From: Paenilisteria rustica
GTDB taxonomy: Bacteria; Bacillota; Bacilli; Lactobacillales; Listeriaceae
NCBI RefSeq assembly: GCF_013820765.1
Contig: NZ_JABJVM010000007.1
Location: 107,826-171,825 of the forward strand
DNA length: 64,000 nt
Direction of reading: 5' to 3'
Numbering within the stretch: the stretch's first letter is position 1; every line of letters begins with the position of its first letter. The notes beneath the pieces are model-generated. The model was not told the DNA's origin. It made no database searches and saw nothing but the letters and a program-made list of their open reading frames with translations. Position numbers and translations under genes: made by a program. Of this stretch, positions 1 to 8,405 are shown in pieces.

Positions 1-1
1 A

Positions 2-772
2 TTGAGAGGGGAAATGGGAAGTGATTTATACCAAGCTACATCTGTGGAATACTGTTTAAATGATATAAAAAAGAAAATAAGTAGGTATACAACAGACTAC
101 GCTGAATATTCCAGAAAATTAGATCAACAATTTCCGCTAGAAATTGTCAGAGTCTTAAATGGTGATAAGGCATCTAACTTGGACTTTGAAATTATAGAGG
201 AATTATCCGATATTATTGGGGCGTCGAGAGAAAAACTGATAAAAACTGGTTTGTTTGACATCAACGAGGATAAAGACGAAAGTTATCTGCACAATGAATT
301 TGATAAAATGAATCAGCAAACTTTAATAGTATTGGAAAAGTATTTTAAGACAATGAAGAAAAAAATGGATTTTTTATTGCCGTTTTCCGATAAAATTGAA
401 ATGATTTTGGAACTTTTCAATAAAAAAATTGCTTCAAGTGGGAAAGTATGCCGGACCAACTACAAAGAAGGTTTTTATATAGAAAATAAAAGTAAAAATA
501 ATACAATTCCTTTTGAAAAATTATCTTCCGGTGAACAACATGAATTTATACAATTATATTCATTAATTTTTGAAGTAAGCAATGGAGATGTTATTCTTAT
601 AGATGAACCGGAAATTTCAATACATGTTTCTTGGCAAAGAGACTATATTGAAGATTTAAATAAAATATTAAATGGTAGGGACAATGTCAAGGTTATCATA
701 GCAACACATTCTGCACAAATAGTGAATAACTATTGGGAGGATGTGTTAGATTTAGGAGCAATCGACAAATGA
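2..772 (+). CDS. AAA-family ATPase, C-terminal part (AriA/OLD-like)
   Basis: The reading frame is open to the left edge, so the N-terminus with Walker A is missing. About 256 residues remain. Near residues 176-181 there is an ABC-type signature (LSSGEQ), then a Walker B strand ending in LIDEPE, and a switch histidine in ATHSAQI close to the C-terminus. This combination is typical of the AAA15/AAA_21 ATPases of OLD-like and PARIS systems, where the ATPase senses a trigger and controls an effector. It overlaps the next gene by 4 bases (ATGA), so the two are translationally coupled. ATPase class is secure; the role in phage defence is inferred from the partner. Confidence 0.8.
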   Translation: MRGEMGSDLYQATSVEYCLNDIKKKISRYTTDYAEYSRKLDQQFPLEIVRVLNGDKASNLDFEIIEELSDIIGASREKLIKTGLFDINEDKDESYLHNEFDKMNQQTLIVLEKYFKTMKKKMDFLLPFSDKIEMILELFNKKIASSGKVCRTNYKEGFYIENKSKNNTIPFEKLSSGEQHEFIQLYSLIFEVSNGDVILIDEPEISIHVSWQRDYIEDLNKILNGRDNVKVIIATHSAQIVNNYWEDVLDLGAIDK

Positions 773-1692
773 CATACTCTATAGAGAATACGATAGAAGA
801 GGTTGTAGGCGAGATAATTATGTCAAAAAAGAAATATATTATTTTAGAAGGGAAAACAGATGTATCTTTTTGGGAAGCTGTATTGCAAGGAAATGAGGAA
901 GACTTCGTTTTAATTGGAGCAGATAGGATTAAATCTGCTTTTAACAGTAATAAGAAGACGGTAATACAGGCAATTGAAGAGTTAAACAAACATTCTCACA
1001 AGTCTTTTGGAATAGTAGACTTAGACTATGATTTATTTTCTGAATCTCCATGTGACGCTAATGATATGGGGAATATATATTTTTATTCTGCTCATAGTTT
1101 GGAGACTGTAATATTTAATTCTGATATTTTATTAAAAGTAATAAATGTAATATCATCACGAAGGTTTACTGATCAGAATATTGATGAGCTACGTAAAAAA
1201 ATTAGTGAGGTAATAAGAATAAAGGGTTTTCTAAGGATTGCGAATGAGCAAGAAATATTAGGTGATAGTAATTCTTGCAATAAAATAAAAATTGATAAAT
1301 TTTACAATAAGAAAAATTTAACACCTAGGGATATAGATGAAATTCTGAGGTCTTTACAAGGGAGTTGGAAGCTAACGCCCGAAAAAATAGATATATTGAA
1401 AAAGAAAATTTTTGAATTTGAGGATGTAGAAGACAAATATATGTGCCATGGACATGATTTATTCAGTATGCTTGAGAATATAATTGGTACTACAATAATA
1501 CCAACTCCTGATAACATGAAATACAAGGAAGCCCAAATCATTAATTTATTTATCGCTTACTACGATTCCTTTGGCAAGACTAGGAATGTTCCGTTTGATT
1601 TAATTGGAGATTTTATATTAGAAACTAACAGAAATTTAGTTGACTACGGCAGGCTTAATAAAAGCGTGGAGGAAGAGGTCACAAGGGGATAG
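769..1692 (+). CDS. DUF4435 (TOPRIM-like) protein, probable PARIS AriB-type effector
   Basis: The 307-residue protein starts at the ATG inside the ATGA overlap; AGGAG at 754-758 lies 10 nt upstream, and the longer frame from 733 has no better start. The N-terminal strand ILEGKTD carries a TOPRIM-type glutamate, followed about 60 residues later by an acidic VDLDYD motif and then YSAHSLE, the pattern of DUF4435 proteins. In PARIS defence systems a DUF4435 protein (AriB) is released by its AAA15 ATPase (AriA) when a phage anti-restriction protein is sensed, and it acts as a toxic nuclease. Gene order and coupling match; the trigger and activity here are inference. Confidence 0.7.
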   Translation: MTYSIENTIEEVVGEIIMSKKKYIILEGKTDVSFWEAVLQGNEEDFVLIGADRIKSAFNSNKKTVIQAIEELNKHSHKSFGIVDLDYDLFSESPCDANDMGNIYFYSAHSLETVIFNSDILLKVINVISSRRFTDQNIDELRKKISEVIRIKGFLRIANEQEILGDSNSCNKIKIDKFYNKKNLTPRDIDEILRSLQGSWKLTPEKIDILKKKIFEFEDVEDKYMCHGHDLFSMLENIIGTTIIPTPDNMKYKEAQIINLFIAYYDSFGKTRNVPFDLIGDFILETNRNLVDYGRLNKSVEEEVTRG

Positions 1693-1777
1693 TGACTCTT
1701 AAAGCAATATGACTATTTTGTAAAGGGTCATTATTCTAGTAGGATATTGTTCCTTTAAAATTCTCTGCACTTTTTTC

Positions 1778-1808
1778 TTGCTCTGTAATGCATTACATGA
1801 AGTATACT
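1778..1808 (+). promoter_or_regulatory. Promoter with 14-bp palindromic operator for the first GH1 gene
   Basis: TTGCTC (1778-1783) and TATACT (1803-1808) are 19 nt apart. The perfect palindrome TGTAATGCATTACA (1784-1797) fills most of the spacer, an ideal place for a repressor. The regulator is not identifiable from sequence; a GntR-type or antiterminator-independent repressor is possible. Confidence 0.5.
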
Positions 1809-1818
1809 CAAAATGTAA

Positions 1819-3306
<1,488 letters not shown>

Positions 3307-3312
3307 AATCGG

Positions 3313-3350
3313 AAAAGAGGTTGGCTTGTTTTGAGGCTGATCTCTTTTTT
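3313..3350 (+). terminator. Rho-independent terminator after GH1
   Basis: Arms 3317-3325 and 3336-3344 pair over 9 bp (three G-U), flanked by A-run and six T residues at 3345-3350. Confidence 0.7.
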
Positions 3351-3416
3351 GTCTTGATTAATGGTTGCGTTTGCGTTACATTGAACATAACAGCGCAATG
3401 GAAAGCAGGGTTTGGA

Positions 3417-3944
3417 ATGAAGAGACAGGAACTAATTGATGCAGCAATACAGGTAATTCAGGAAGATGGTATACATCAGCTAAGTTTGGCTAAAATCGCT
3501 GAAAAAGTCGGAATCACAAAACCTGCCATCTTTTATCATTTTAAAAATAAACAGGATTTAATGATGGCGTTGACGTATTTCACAGTTGGTGAGTATGAAC
3601 AAACCATCGCGGAAGAGTTCGACAAAATTCCTGAAAATGATGCTTTGCGTCACGTACATGCTTTTTTGAAGGGGAATTTGCGTCAACTAAATGATTCTGA
3701 GTTGATTAAGGTTCACGCGGCTTCGATGGAGGTTCTCGTTTCGAATGATGAGGCGACGGCGGTTTGGCGAGATGTGTATAATCGCGAACTGGAGAAAATG
3801 GCACCAGAGATTGGCGTCGTGCAGGCAGATTTACTCAGTGTGGCGCTGGATGGCATGTGGTATGGGGCTATGTGCGGGGTTTGGGATGCAAAGCGTGCGG
3901 AGGCTGTTGTTACATATTTGGAGGAAATCGTGGATCGGGGTTAA
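3417..3944 (+). CDS. TetR-family transcriptional regulator
   Basis: A 175-residue repressor. The N-terminal helix-turn-helix is recognisable in the region from SLAKIAEKVGI to IFYHFKNK (about residues 21-45), and the C-terminal helices would form the ligand-binding dimer domain. The ATG at 3417 is chosen because the longer frame to 3321 runs back through the upstream terminator. The gene sits alone between a GH1 gene and a MarR gene, and no target gene is evident. It may regulate itself or the downstream quinone-type genes. No ligand can be inferred. Confidence 0.82.
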   Translation: MKRQELIDAAIQVIQEDGIHQLSLAKIAEKVGITKPAIFYHFKNKQDLMMALTYFTVGEYEQTIAEEFDKIPENDALRHVHAFLKGNLRQLNDSELIKVHAASMEVLVSNDEATAVWRDVYNRELEKMAPEIGVVQADLLSVALDGMWYGAMCGVWDAKRAEAVVTYLEEIVDRG

Positions 3945-3960
3945 ATAGTTGCTTTTTCTA

Positions 3961-3978
3961 TAGTTTAGGACTAAACTA
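3961..3978 (+). promoter_or_regulatory. MarR-type operator palindrome
   Basis: TAGTTTAG-GA-CTAAACTA is a perfect 8-bp inverted repeat with a 2-nt spacer, ending 20 nt before the MarR start. Position and size fit autoregulation by the MarR protein. Confidence 0.6.
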
Positions 3979-3998
3979 ATGATGAGGAGGGGATTCCC

Positions 3999-4415
3999 TT
4001 GGTGAAAAAAGAGCAACGATTAGGCGTATTACTCTGGTTCAGGCTTAGCAGGTTTTATAACCGCAATATTAAGTTAACCAACCAAAATCTCAAAAAAGCG
4101 AATCTCTCGATGGCACAGTTTGACGTGATTGCTCAAATTGGTTTGGAGGGTGAAAGTACACAGAAATCGCTTGCGGACCGGCTTGTAGTGACAAAAGGAA
4201 ATATTACGCAATTGCTCGTGAAGTTGGAAGAGCAGGGTTTAATTTGTAGGCGAAAGCAGGGTAAGGAAAAATACATTGCTTTGACGGAGCTGGGTAAGGC
4301 GTGCTATTTGGAAAATGTACCAGCGCAAGAGGCTTTTCAGCAAGAACAATTTGGTAAGTTAACACGGGATGAGCAGAAACAGTTGCTGAGTTTATTAAAA
4401 AAATTAGATGATTAG
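3999..4415 (+). CDS. MarR-family regulator (MhqR-like by context)
   Basis: A 138-residue winged-helix protein; the recognition region is STQKSLADRLVVTKGNITQ (about residues 50-69), followed by the wing RRKQGKEKYIALT. GAGGAGG at 3984-3990 sits 8 nt before a TTG start; GTG at 4002 is the alternative. It is followed after 14 nt by a ring-cleaving dioxygenase gene. In Bacillus subtilis the MarR protein MhqR represses such dioxygenase/hydrolase genes and is relieved by quinones or catechols. That role is inferred here from gene order and the nearby operator. Confidence 0.82.
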   Translation: MVKKEQRLGVLLWFRLSRFYNRNIKLTNQNLKKANLSMAQFDVIAQIGLEGESTQKSLADRLVVTKGNITQLLVKLEEQGLICRRKQGKEKYIALTELGKACYLENVPAQEAFQQEQFGKLTRDEQKQLLSLLKKLDD

Positions 4416-4429
4416 TGAGGAGTGGCGAA

Positions 4430-5389
4430 ATGGAATTAAGAGGCATACATCATATTTCGATTATCACGGAGAATGCACGAGCTAATTTTGATTTTTATAC
4501 GAAGGTTTTGGGGTTACGATTAGTGAAGAAAACGGTGAATCAGGATGATCCGTACACATATCATTTATATTATGCGGATGAGATTGGAACCCCTGGCACA
4601 ACGGTTACTTTTTTTGAAATTCCGCGGGCGAATCGGGGAAGTAAGGGATATAATTCGATTGCGCGAATGGGGCTACGAGTGCCAAATGATGCGGCGCTGG
4701 CTTATTGGGAAGAGCGATTAACAATGTTTCACGTGAAACATGAGGGTGTTTATGAGCAGTTTGATCGGAAGGTTTTGGATTTTGAAGATGTGGATGGACT
4801 TTCGATTCAGCTCATTTCGGATCAGCGTGATAAGGGCGTTGCTGGAGGGAATCCATGGGTGGATAGTCCGGTTCCAGTAGAACACGCAATTATCGGATTG
4901 GGTCCAGTATTATTTTCGACGCTGAAAAAAGAGAAGACGGATCGTGTGTTGACGAAGATTCTAGGGTTCCACCGGGTTGGTGCGTATGAGGATGATGAGC
5001 GTTTAGTTACTGTATTTCAAGTTGGTGAAGGCGGATCTGGCGCGGAGGTTCAGTTGGAGGCTAATTTCAAGGATCCGCATGCGGTGGAGGGAATTGGTAG
5101 TGTGCATCATGTGGCGTTCCGTGTGGCTGACGATGCAGAATTGCGTGATTGGATTACGTATATTCAAGATTTAGGATATCCGAATTCTGGTTTTGTGGAT
5201 CGTCATTATTTCCACTCGTTCTATTTTAGGGAGGAAAATGGTATTTTGATTGAGCTTGCGACGGATGGACCGGGCTTTAAGACGGATTTTGCGAAGGAGC
5301 ATGGCACATATGTAGAGCTCCCACCCGCATTGGAAGAGCGCCGGGCAGATATCGAGGCACATTTGACAGAGCTTGATAGTGATAAATAA
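4430..5389 (+). CDS. Ring-cleaving dioxygenase, VOC family (MhqO/MhqA-like)
   Basis: A 319-residue protein with two vicinal-oxygen-chelate modules. The first begins GIHHISIIT at residue 4, the second includes SVHHVAFRV near residue 225; these histidines and the late ELATDGPGF glutamate are the expected metal ligands. The family opens or removes aromatic rings of catechols and hydroquinones and confers quinone resistance. GAGGAG lies 7 nt before the ATG. It follows marR by 14 nt, so the two form one transcription unit, probably induced when MarR loses its operator. Assignment to the family is firm; the natural substrate is not known. Confidence 0.82.
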   Translation: MELRGIHHISIITENARANFDFYTKVLGLRLVKKTVNQDDPYTYHLYYADEIGTPGTTVTFFEIPRANRGSKGYNSIARMGLRVPNDAALAYWEERLTMFHVKHEGVYEQFDRKVLDFEDVDGLSIQLISDQRDKGVAGGNPWVDSPVPVEHAIIGLGPVLFSTLKKEKTDRVLTKILGFHRVGAYEDDERLVTVFQVGEGGSGAEVQLEANFKDPHAVEGIGSVHHVAFRVADDAELRDWITYIQDLGYPNSGFVDRHYFHSFYFREENGILIELATDGPGFKTDFAKEHGTYVELPPALEERRADIEAHLTELDSDK

Positions 5390-5412
5390 TAATGGTAAAA
5401 GACAGCGGTATC

Positions 5413-5436
5413 TATTATGATAGGGGTAGCATAATA
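5413..5436 (+). repeat. Inverted repeat upstream of the alpha/beta hydrolase
   Basis: TATTATG (5413-5419) and CATAATA (5430-5436) are 7-bp inverted arms with a 10-nt spacer, just before the ribosome site of the next gene. It could be an operator or a small hairpin. Confidence 0.35.
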
Positions 5437-5455
5437 ATAGGCGGTGAAAACAATT

Positions 5456-6226
5456 ATGATGGAAAACAGGTATGAAGGCATAGCCAACAAGGACTGTCCT
5501 AATTTAGAGCGATTTTTAGTATCTAGTAAGCATGATGTTCCAGCAATGTTGATTTTTCAGGGCGGTGGTTATGGAAATCGGACGGAGCGTGAGGGGAAGC
5601 CTGTAGTGGAATGGTTGAATAGTATTGGTATTGCAGCGTTTATCGTGAATTATCGGGTTGCGCCGCATAAACATCCTGTTCCTTTGGAGGATGCGAAATG
5701 GGCGATACGAATGGTGCGGCATCGGGCAGAGGAATGGGGCGTTGATCCGAATCGGATTGGCGCCATCGGTTTCTCGGCTGGTGGGCATTTGGCTTCGACT
5801 TTGGCGACGCATGTGGAGGATGGACAACCGGATGCGGAAGATCCGATGCATCAATATAGTACGCGTCCCGATGTGTTGATATTGGCGTATCCGGTTATCA
5901 CGATGCGAGCGCAGACGCATAAAGGAAGTTTGTATAATTTGTTAGGAGAAACGCCGACGAAGCAGCAAATTTTGGAGCTTTCGAATGAGTTACATGTGAC
6001 GAATCACACACCACCAACTTTTCTATGGCATACAGAAGAGGATCAGATGGTGCCAGTGGACAATAGTTTTATTTTTGCGGCGGCGCTTAGAAGGCATAAT
6101 GTTCCACACTCGGTTCATACGTTTGAGCAAGGTAGGCATGGACTTGGAATGGCGCGGGATAATCAGGAGGCGAGAATTTGGCCGGAACTATGTGAAAATT
6201 GGTTAAAAGTGCGAAACTTCATTTAA
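5456..6226 (+). CDS. Alpha/beta hydrolase (acetyl-esterase type)
   Basis: A ~256-residue cytosolic esterase. The oxyanion loop is QGGGYG, the nucleophile elbow GFSAGGH, and the other triad members lie in HTEEDQMVP (Asp) and EQGRHGLG (His). There is no signal peptide. AGGCGGTGA (5439-5447), a near-perfect anti-16S match, is 8 nt from the ATG at 5456, so the GTG at 5444, which lies inside this site, is not used. It may belong with the dioxygenase in a quinone-stress group, since B. subtilis pairs such dioxygenases with hydrolases. An acetyl-xylan or carbohydrate esterase role is equally possible. Confidence 0.78.
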   Translation: MMENRYEGIANKDCPNLERFLVSSKHDVPAMLIFQGGGYGNRTEREGKPVVEWLNSIGIAAFIVNYRVAPHKHPVPLEDAKWAIRMVRHRAEEWGVDPNRIGAIGFSAGGHLASTLATHVEDGQPDAEDPMHQYSTRPDVLILAYPVITMRAQTHKGSLYNLLGETPTKQQILELSNELHVTNHTPPTFLWHTEEDQMVPVDNSFIFAAALRRHNVPHSVHTFEQGRHGLGMARDNQEARIWPELCENWLKVRNFI

Positions 6227-6241
6227 TTTTCCGTGAAACAG

Positions 6242-6250
6242 TGGTACAAT
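6242..6250 (+). promoter_or_regulatory. Extended -10 promoter
   Basis: TGGTACAAT is an extended -10 element with no convincing -35, about 35 nt upstream of the phosphatase gene. Confidence 0.45.
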
Positions 6251-6284
6251 TTTAGAGGAGAGTTAATTTGGAGGAGGCAATATT

Positions 6285-6929
6285 TTGGGTAAACGCACTT
6301 TTTATTTTGTACGTCATGGTAAAACGGAATGGAACTTGGCTAGAAGAATGCAGGGTTGGGGCGATTCACCATTGATTGAAGAAGGCGTTAATGGTGCGAT
6401 TGCAACTGGTGAAGCACTCGCGAATGTGGACTTTACGGCTGTTTATTCTAGCCCAAGTAAGCGAACGGTAGACACGACTGGTTATATTATTGGTGATCGA
6501 GATATAGATGTTAAGACGCTTGATGGTCTTCGCGAAATGAGTTTTGGAATTTGGGAAGGCGAGCGTTTTGTTGATATTACGGAGAATTATGGGGAAGAGT
6601 ACGCGATGATGCTGGATAATCCGGCAAAGTATGAGGCGAATGTGAGCAAGGGCGAGACTTACTACCAAGTGAAGGAGCGCACAAAACAAGCAGTGGAGCA
6701 GATTTTGGAGGAGCAACCGGAGGGCAATATTTTGGTTGTTTCACACGGAATGGCTTTGCGAGTATTGATATTCGTTGCTTTGCAGGGAGCAGATTTACAG
6801 ACGCATCGTACGGAAACACCGCATATTTTGAACACGAGTGTCACGGTTGTGGAATACGAAAACGGCGAGTTCCGGGTAGTTACGGCAAATGATACCGCTC
6901 ATCTTGAGGGTATAGTTGAAGGAGTTTAG
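6285..6929 (+). CDS. Histidine phosphatase (phosphoglycerate mutase-like)
   Basis: A 214-residue member of the histidine phosphatase superfamily. The catalytic histidine is in VRHGKTEWN near residue 10, and the second histidine in VSHGMALR near residue 155. The length and lack of the longer insertions of GpmA suggest a broad phosphatase rather than a glycolytic mutase. GGAGGAGG at 6270-6277 is 7 nt from a TTG start; no ATG is available at the proper distance. It is followed by a HAD phosphatase after 3 nt, forming a two-phosphatase operon. The substrate is unknown. Confidence 0.83.
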   Translation: MGKRTFYFVRHGKTEWNLARRMQGWGDSPLIEEGVNGAIATGEALANVDFTAVYSSPSKRTVDTTGYIIGDRDIDVKTLDGLREMSFGIWEGERFVDITENYGEEYAMMLDNPAKYEANVSKGETYYQVKERTKQAVEQILEEQPEGNILVVSHGMALRVLIFVALQGADLQTHRTETPHILNTSVTVVEYENGEFRVVTANDTAHLEGIVEGV

Positions 6930-6932
6930 AGG

Positions 6933-7745
6933 ATGATAAAATTAGTAGCGATCGATATAGATGGAACATTACTCAACGATAAGCATGAAATCACGCCTGA
7001 GGTCCACGCCGCGATTCATAAAGCGAAGGCCCAAGGTGTCAAAATTGTCTTGTGTACAGGGCGCCCAATTACTGGTGTGCAGCAGTATTTGTCGGACTTG
7101 GAGTTGAAGCGTGAAGGTGACTACGTGATTACGTTCAACGGTGCGATGGTGCAAGATACATTTACAAAAGAGGTCATCTCACATTTGACGCTTACTCATG
7201 CGAATATTATGGATATTTATGAAATGAGCCGCGAGCTTGGTTTGCATATGCATTTCAATGATATGAGCAATCTGTATACGCCAAATCGTGATGTTGGCAA
7301 GTACACGGTTTATGAGTCTTATTTGACAAATACACCGCTGTTTTACACGCCGATGAATGAGGTTGCCGAGGATATTATGGTTTCTAAGGCGATGTTTATT
7401 GATGAGGAAGAAATTTTAGCACCAGCTATTGCGAAAATTCCAGCGAGTTTTGGCGAAAAGTATAACTTGGTTCGGAGTTCGCCATTCTTCTTGGAGGTTT
7501 TGAATCCTGAGGCGAGCAAAGGAAATGCGGTTCATGGTTTAGCGCAGAAGCTTGGAATTAAGCAGAGTGAAGTCATGTGTATCGGTGATCAAGAGAACGA
7601 TTCAACGATGATTGAGTACGCAGGTGTTGGCGTTGCAATGGAAAATGCGATTGATAAAATTAAAGCGATGGCTGATTTTATTACGCTTTCCAATGAAGAA
7701 AGTGGCGTTGCGCATGCGATCAATAAATTTGTTTTAGAAGGATAG
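6933..7745 (+). CDS. HAD-superfamily Cof-type phosphatase (YidA-like)
   Basis: A 270-residue HAD subfamily IIB hydrolase. Motif I is AIDIDGTLL (nucleophile Asp near residue 8), motif II is CTGRP, and motif IV is CIGDQENDSTMI near residue 215. Between them is the C2 cap that sets substrate choice. Such enzymes dephosphorylate sugar phosphates and related metabolites in the cytosol. It starts 3 nt after the previous stop and is followed after 9 nt by the small Fe-S gene, so probably all four genes from 6285 to 8270 are cotranscribed. Confidence 0.85.
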   Translation: MIKLVAIDIDGTLLNDKHEITPEVHAAIHKAKAQGVKIVLCTGRPITGVQQYLSDLELKREGDYVITFNGAMVQDTFTKEVISHLTLTHANIMDIYEMSRELGLHMHFNDMSNLYTPNRDVGKYTVYESYLTNTPLFYTPMNEVAEDIMVSKAMFIDEEEILAPAIAKIPASFGEKYNLVRSSPFFLEVLNPEASKGNAVHGLAQKLGIKQSEVMCIGDQENDSTMIEYAGVGVAMENAIDKIKAMADFITLSNEESGVAHAINKFVLEG

Positions 7746-7754
7746 GTGCGGCTG

Positions 7755-7982
7755 ATGAGTGATTGGATAGAGAAGGGTTATCGTGAGTACCGAGGCGAGA
7801 AGATCGATGTTTATTTTAATACGGCGATTTGTGAACATGCAGCGGAATGTGTGAAAGGTGACCCAGCTGTGTTTGATACGAGTCGTAAACCGTGGATAGT
7901 TCCTGATAACGCAACGCCTGAAAAGGTTCAAGAAGTCATACATCGCTGTCCAAGTGGTGCTCTGAAGTATCGAGTAAAGTAG
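7755..7982 (+). CDS. Small divergent 4Fe-4S mono-cluster protein (YjdI-like)
   Basis: A 75-residue protein whose cysteines lie in ICEHAAECV and HRCPSGAL, matching the divergent Fer4_19/YjdI family. These proteins are thought to bind an iron-sulphur cluster and are often found next to a small GNAT protein, as here and in E. coli yjdI-yjdJ. The ATG at 7755 is preferred over the GTG at 7746, which lies inside the ribosome site. Only three cysteines are obvious, so cluster ligation may need another residue. Function in the cell is unknown. Confidence 0.75.
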   Translation: MSDWIEKGYREYRGEKIDVYFNTAICEHAAECVKGDPAVFDTSRKPWIVPDNATPEKVQEVIHRCPSGALKYRVK

Positions 7983-7994
7983 GAGGTTATGATG

Positions 7995-8270
7995 ATGGAA
8001 TTTGTTAAAGGTGAAAATCGTTTTTTCAAGGAAGATACGAACGGAAAATTGATTGCGGAAGTAACGTGGGTTCCGAGTGGGGATTCGCTTGTAATTTTGG
8101 ATCATACGTTTGTTGATGAGAGTCTTCGTGGTCAAGGGATTGCATCAGAGTTAGTGGAGAAAGTAGCAGAGACGATGCGTGCAGAAGGCAAGAAAATTGC
8201 GCCAACATGCCCATTTGCAAAAGCTGAGTTTGATCGTAAACCTGAGAAATATGATGATGTGAAAGCATAA
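7995..8270 (+). CDS. Small GNAT N-acetyltransferase (YjdJ/NATD1-like)
   Basis: A 91-residue minimal GNAT protein. The acetyl-CoA loop is SLRGQGIASEL, followed by the conserved APTCPFAKAEF end seen in the YjdJ group. Three consecutive ATG codons occur at 7989, 7992 and 7995; AGGAGG at 7981-7986 favours the third (8 nt). The ribosome site overlaps the stop codon of the Fe-S gene, so the pair is translationally coupled. The acetylated substrate is unknown. A strong terminator follows directly. Confidence 0.8.
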   Translation: MEFVKGENRFFKEDTNGKLIAEVTWVPSGDSLVILDHTFVDESLRGQGIASELVEKVAETMRAEGKKIAPTCPFAKAEFDRKPEKYDDVKA

Positions 8271-8277
8271 TGAGAGG

Positions 8278-8307
8278 AAACCCGTTTGCAAATCTGCGCG
8301 GGTTTTT
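8278..8307 (+). terminator. Rho-independent terminator
   Basis: AAACCCG (8278-8284) pairs with CGGGTTT (8299-8305), followed by a T run. Confidence 0.75.
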
Positions 8308-8311
8308 GATT

Positions 8312-8325
8312 ATTTCCCGGGAAAT
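8312..8325 (+). promoter_or_regulatory. Palindrome ATTTCCCGGGAAAT upstream of second GH1
   Basis: A perfect 14-bp palindrome lies just upstream of a weak promoter (TATACT at 8355-8360) for the GH1 gene. The same core recurs in the inverted-repeat element at 24955-24974. It may be an operator, or a remnant of that element. Confidence 0.45.
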
Positions 8326-8405
8326 ATTGACCTTTCACTACCAATTTAAAAGAATATACTTTAAAATGAAGAAGAGTAGATTTTACCTAAATGGAGGTTT
8401 TAATA

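Noticed and set aside
1709..1730. Short hairpin (ATGAC/GTCAT) after the DUF4435 gene as a terminator
   Set aside because: Five base pairs and no T run; too weak to call.
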